This document shows, one piece after another, positions 62,802-64,000 of a DNA stretch of 64,000 nt. Both the position numbers and the translations under genes were made by a program. The notes beneath the pieces are model-generated. The model was given only the letters and a program-made list of their open reading frames with translations, did not search any database and was not told the origin of the DNA. Location of the stretch: positions 434,001 to 498,000 of the forward strand of contig NZ_SOSI01000002.1 in the NCBI RefSeq assembly GCF_029760855.1. The letters are read 5' to 3'. This DNA is from Erythrobacter litoralis (lineage in GTDB: Bacteria; Pseudomonadota; Alphaproteobacteria; Sphingomonadales; Sphingomonadaceae). Positions within the stretch are counted from its first letter, which is position 1; the number at the start of each line of letters is the position of its first letter.

Positions 62802-63806
62802 ATGACGTTGACCAAGCTAATGAAAGGCACCGCGCTTGGCGCGCTTGCTGCCGCTCTTGCCTTCACCGCCCTGCCCGCGCCTGCCCAGGCCGCGGAAAGC
62901 CAGCGCGCCGAACAGCGAGACCGCAATCCAAGTCGCGCTCGTGTCGAACGCGGGAGTCGCCCGCAGGTACAGCAGCGCCGTCAGGTCCGACAGGAACGAC
63001 GACAGGCCCGACCGGAACGGCGCGAAGCTCGTCAGGAACGACGCGAAGTCCGGCAGGAGCGTCGCAGCGAGCAGCGCGACAACCGCCAGGAACGTAGGGC
63101 CGAACGCCGCGATACCCGGCAGGATCGCCGCGAAAACACGCGCGAGCAGCGGCAGGAGCGACGGATCGATAACATCCGGGAGGCACGCCGAGATAGCACG
63201 CGCGAACAGGCTGCGCGCGAAGCCGCCCGCCGCGCCGCGCGGGAACGTGCAACAAACGGTCGCAACACTCGCTACACCGGCGATCGTAATCGCACATATG
63301 TTGACCGGCGCCGGACCCGTGACGGGGCGCGTGAACAGGCCGAGCGGATCGAACGCATTCGCCGTGAAGCCCGCCGCGACCAGCGCCGCGAGAACGTGCG
63401 CGATGCCCGTCGCGACCGCCGGGAGGACATTCGCGATGCCCGCCGTGATCGCCGCGCCCGGTATTACGACGGACGTAGTTGGCATAATTACGACCGGTGG
63501 GACACCCGCCGCTGGCGCGACAACCGCCGCTACGACTGGCGTGGCTATCGCCACAGCAATCGCAGTCTCTACCGGCTCGGTCGGTACTATTCGCCGTATC
63601 GCAATTACCGCTACAACCGGGTGAACATCGGCTTCCAGTTGGGAAGCGCGTTTTACGGCAGCCGCTACTGGATCAACGATCCGTGGCAGTATCGCCTGCC
63701 CGAGGTCTACGGCCCGTATCGCTGGGTCCGCTACTATGACGATGTGTTGCTGGTAAATATTTACAGCGGGGAAGTGGTCGACGTAATCAACGACTTCTTC
63801 TGGTAA
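62802..63806 (+). CDS. Arg-rich exported RcnB-like protein
   Basis: 334 residues. A Sec signal (MTLTKLMKGTALGALAAALAFTALPAPAQA) is followed by about 190 residues of imperfect Arg/Glu/Asp/Gln repeats (such as RQERREVRQERRSEQRDNRQ), then a C-terminal Tyr/Trp-rich RcnB-type domain (DPWQYRLPEVYGPYRWVRYYDDVLLVNIYSGEVVDVINDFFW). RcnB is a periplasmic Ni/Co homeostasis factor in E. coli; the low-complexity region suggests DNA-, polyanion- or envelope-binding, unproven. AGGAAAGG precedes the ATG. The 180-base gap upstream (62622-62801) shows nothing beyond promoter-like AT runs. Confidence 0.87.
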   Translation: MTLTKLMKGTALGALAAALAFTALPAPAQAAESQRAEQRDRNPSRARVERGSRPQVQQRRQVRQERRQARPERREARQERREVRQERRSEQRDNRQERRAERRDTRQDRRENTREQRQERRIDNIREARRDSTREQAAREAARRAARERATNGRNTRYTGDRNRTYVDRRRTRDGAREQAERIERIRREARRDQRRENVRDARRDRREDIRDARRDRRARYYDGRSWHNYDRWDTRRWRDNRRYDWRGYRHSNRSLYRLGRYYSPYRNYRYNRVNIGFQLGSAFYGSRYWINDPWQYRLPEVYGPYRWVRYYDDVLLVNIYSGEVVDVINDFFW

Positions 63807-63846
63807 GCGACTGGCGAATAACCGCGCTGAAAAGACGCAAGAACAG

Positions 63847-63878
63847 AGCCCCTGCCGTATGTTCGGCGGGGGCTTTTT
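63847..63878 (+). terminator. Rho-independent terminator after the RcnB-like gene
   Basis: AGCCCCTGCCG (63847-63857) pairs with CGGCGGGGGCT (63864-63874), with one T-G pair, followed by five T. It probably also limits read-through from the convergent cytochrome gene. Confidence 0.9.
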
Positions 63879-63882
63879 CCGT

Positions 63883-64000
63883 TCAGTGGCGGGCAGTCGT
63901 CCCGACCTTGCCGAAAGGCAGCATACGGAAGATGCCGCCATCCTTGTCGAATAACGTGTGCTTCAAGGCACCGAGAATGTGAAGGCCGATCAGATAGATC
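63883..64000 (-). CDS. Cytochrome b561-type membrane protein, N-terminal part outside window
   Basis: Only the last 38 residues and stop are present: IYLIGLHILGALKHTLFDKDGGIFRMLPFGKV..., the typical C-terminal end of a di-haem cytochrome b561/DUF4405-type protein, with the helix His (GLHILGALKH) that ligates haem in full-length members. Such proteins move electrons or act as superoxide:ubiquinone oxidoreductases (CybB) in the inner membrane. Most of the gene is beyond the right edge. Confidence 0.8.
   Translation of the reverse strand, partial: IYLIGLHILGALKHTLFDKDGGIFRMLPFGKVGTTARH

Noticed and set aside
62817-63941. 374-codon open frame opposite the Arg-rich protein, rich in Ala/Val/Pro
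   Set aside because: Reverse reading of CGN/GAN-rich repeats automatically yields Ala/Val/Ser codons without stops; it has no ribosome site and passes through a terminator.

Overview
The window is GC-rich chromosomal DNA of an alphaproteobacterium, most likely a sphingomonad (Sphingomonadales, Erythrobacteraceae-like). The main indicators are a Ros/MucR zinc-finger regulator, a Fur protein without CxxC pairs, the rpmF-plsX-fabH-ihfA-merR order, a DUF1489 protein, CobT, and a PEPxxWA-CTERM sorting signal. Nearly all of it is coding, mostly housekeeping, with very short gaps. There is no rRNA, insertion sequence, integrase or CRISPR array. Genes are called on both strands. Both window ends cut a gene: an M16 protease on the left and a cytochrome b561-type protein on the right.

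Layout. 1-6.5 kb: M16 protease, NifU-type Fe-S scaffold, RutE-like reductase, tsaB-rimI, mucR, fur and plsC. 6.5-12 kb: LysR regulator, then the RNA/ribosome-maturation set corC-ybeY-phoH-miaB on the minus strand, interrupted by one plus-strand lipoprotein gene. 12-14.8 kb: a coupled GntA-like haem N-hydroxylase/DUF1989 pair, two small uncharacterised genes and a cyclophilin. 14.9-21.2 kb: mgtE, DUF1489, a disordered small protein, FrnE-like DsbA, nudC, a Tat-exported serine hydrolase and mutY. 21.2-26.7 kb: a DciA-like protein, two tandem DsbA-like exported oxidoreductases and smc. 26.7-30.9 kb: the lipid/ribosome operon rpmF-plsX-fabH-ihfA-merR, an MBL hydrolase and a lipoprotein. 31-33.1 kb: an S24-type repressor with its own operators and divergent small genes. 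33.1-40.9 kb: a 2-hydroxyacid dehydrogenase, cysS with an internal low-GC segment, a nitroreductase, a low-GC DUF2513 gene, cobT, transaldolase, a lipoprotein TIM-barrel and the PEP-CTERM protein. 41-47.4 kb: a DNA-maintenance run of priA, SRAP, azoreductase, Fe-S photolyase and pncC. 47.4-55.4 kb: MFS/spermidine-synthase fusion, holin, aroQ, accB-accC, GFA protein, Lrp and a degenerate histidine kinase. 55.4-64 kb: tRNA-Ile(CAT) and tRNA-Pro(TGG), MATE exporter, M28 peptidase, ettA, TupA-like ATP-grasp, SlyD-like PPIase, acylphosphatase, PNPOx-like protein and an Arg-rich RcnB-like protein.

Functionally the window centres on translation and RNA quality (tsaB, rimI, miaB, ybeY, phoH, cysS, rpmF, ettA, tRNAs), membrane lipid synthesis (plsC, plsX, fabH, accBC) and DNA repair/chromosome maintenance (mutY, smc, dciA, priA, SRAP, photolyase). 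The parts least explained by standard biology are the GntA-like/DUF1989 pair, the S24 repressor locus with duplicated palindromes, the composition mosaic inside cysS with a second low-GC gene nearby, the solitary holin and the kinase lacking recognisable ATP-binding boxes. All function calls come from reading the translated sequence; no database search was run.
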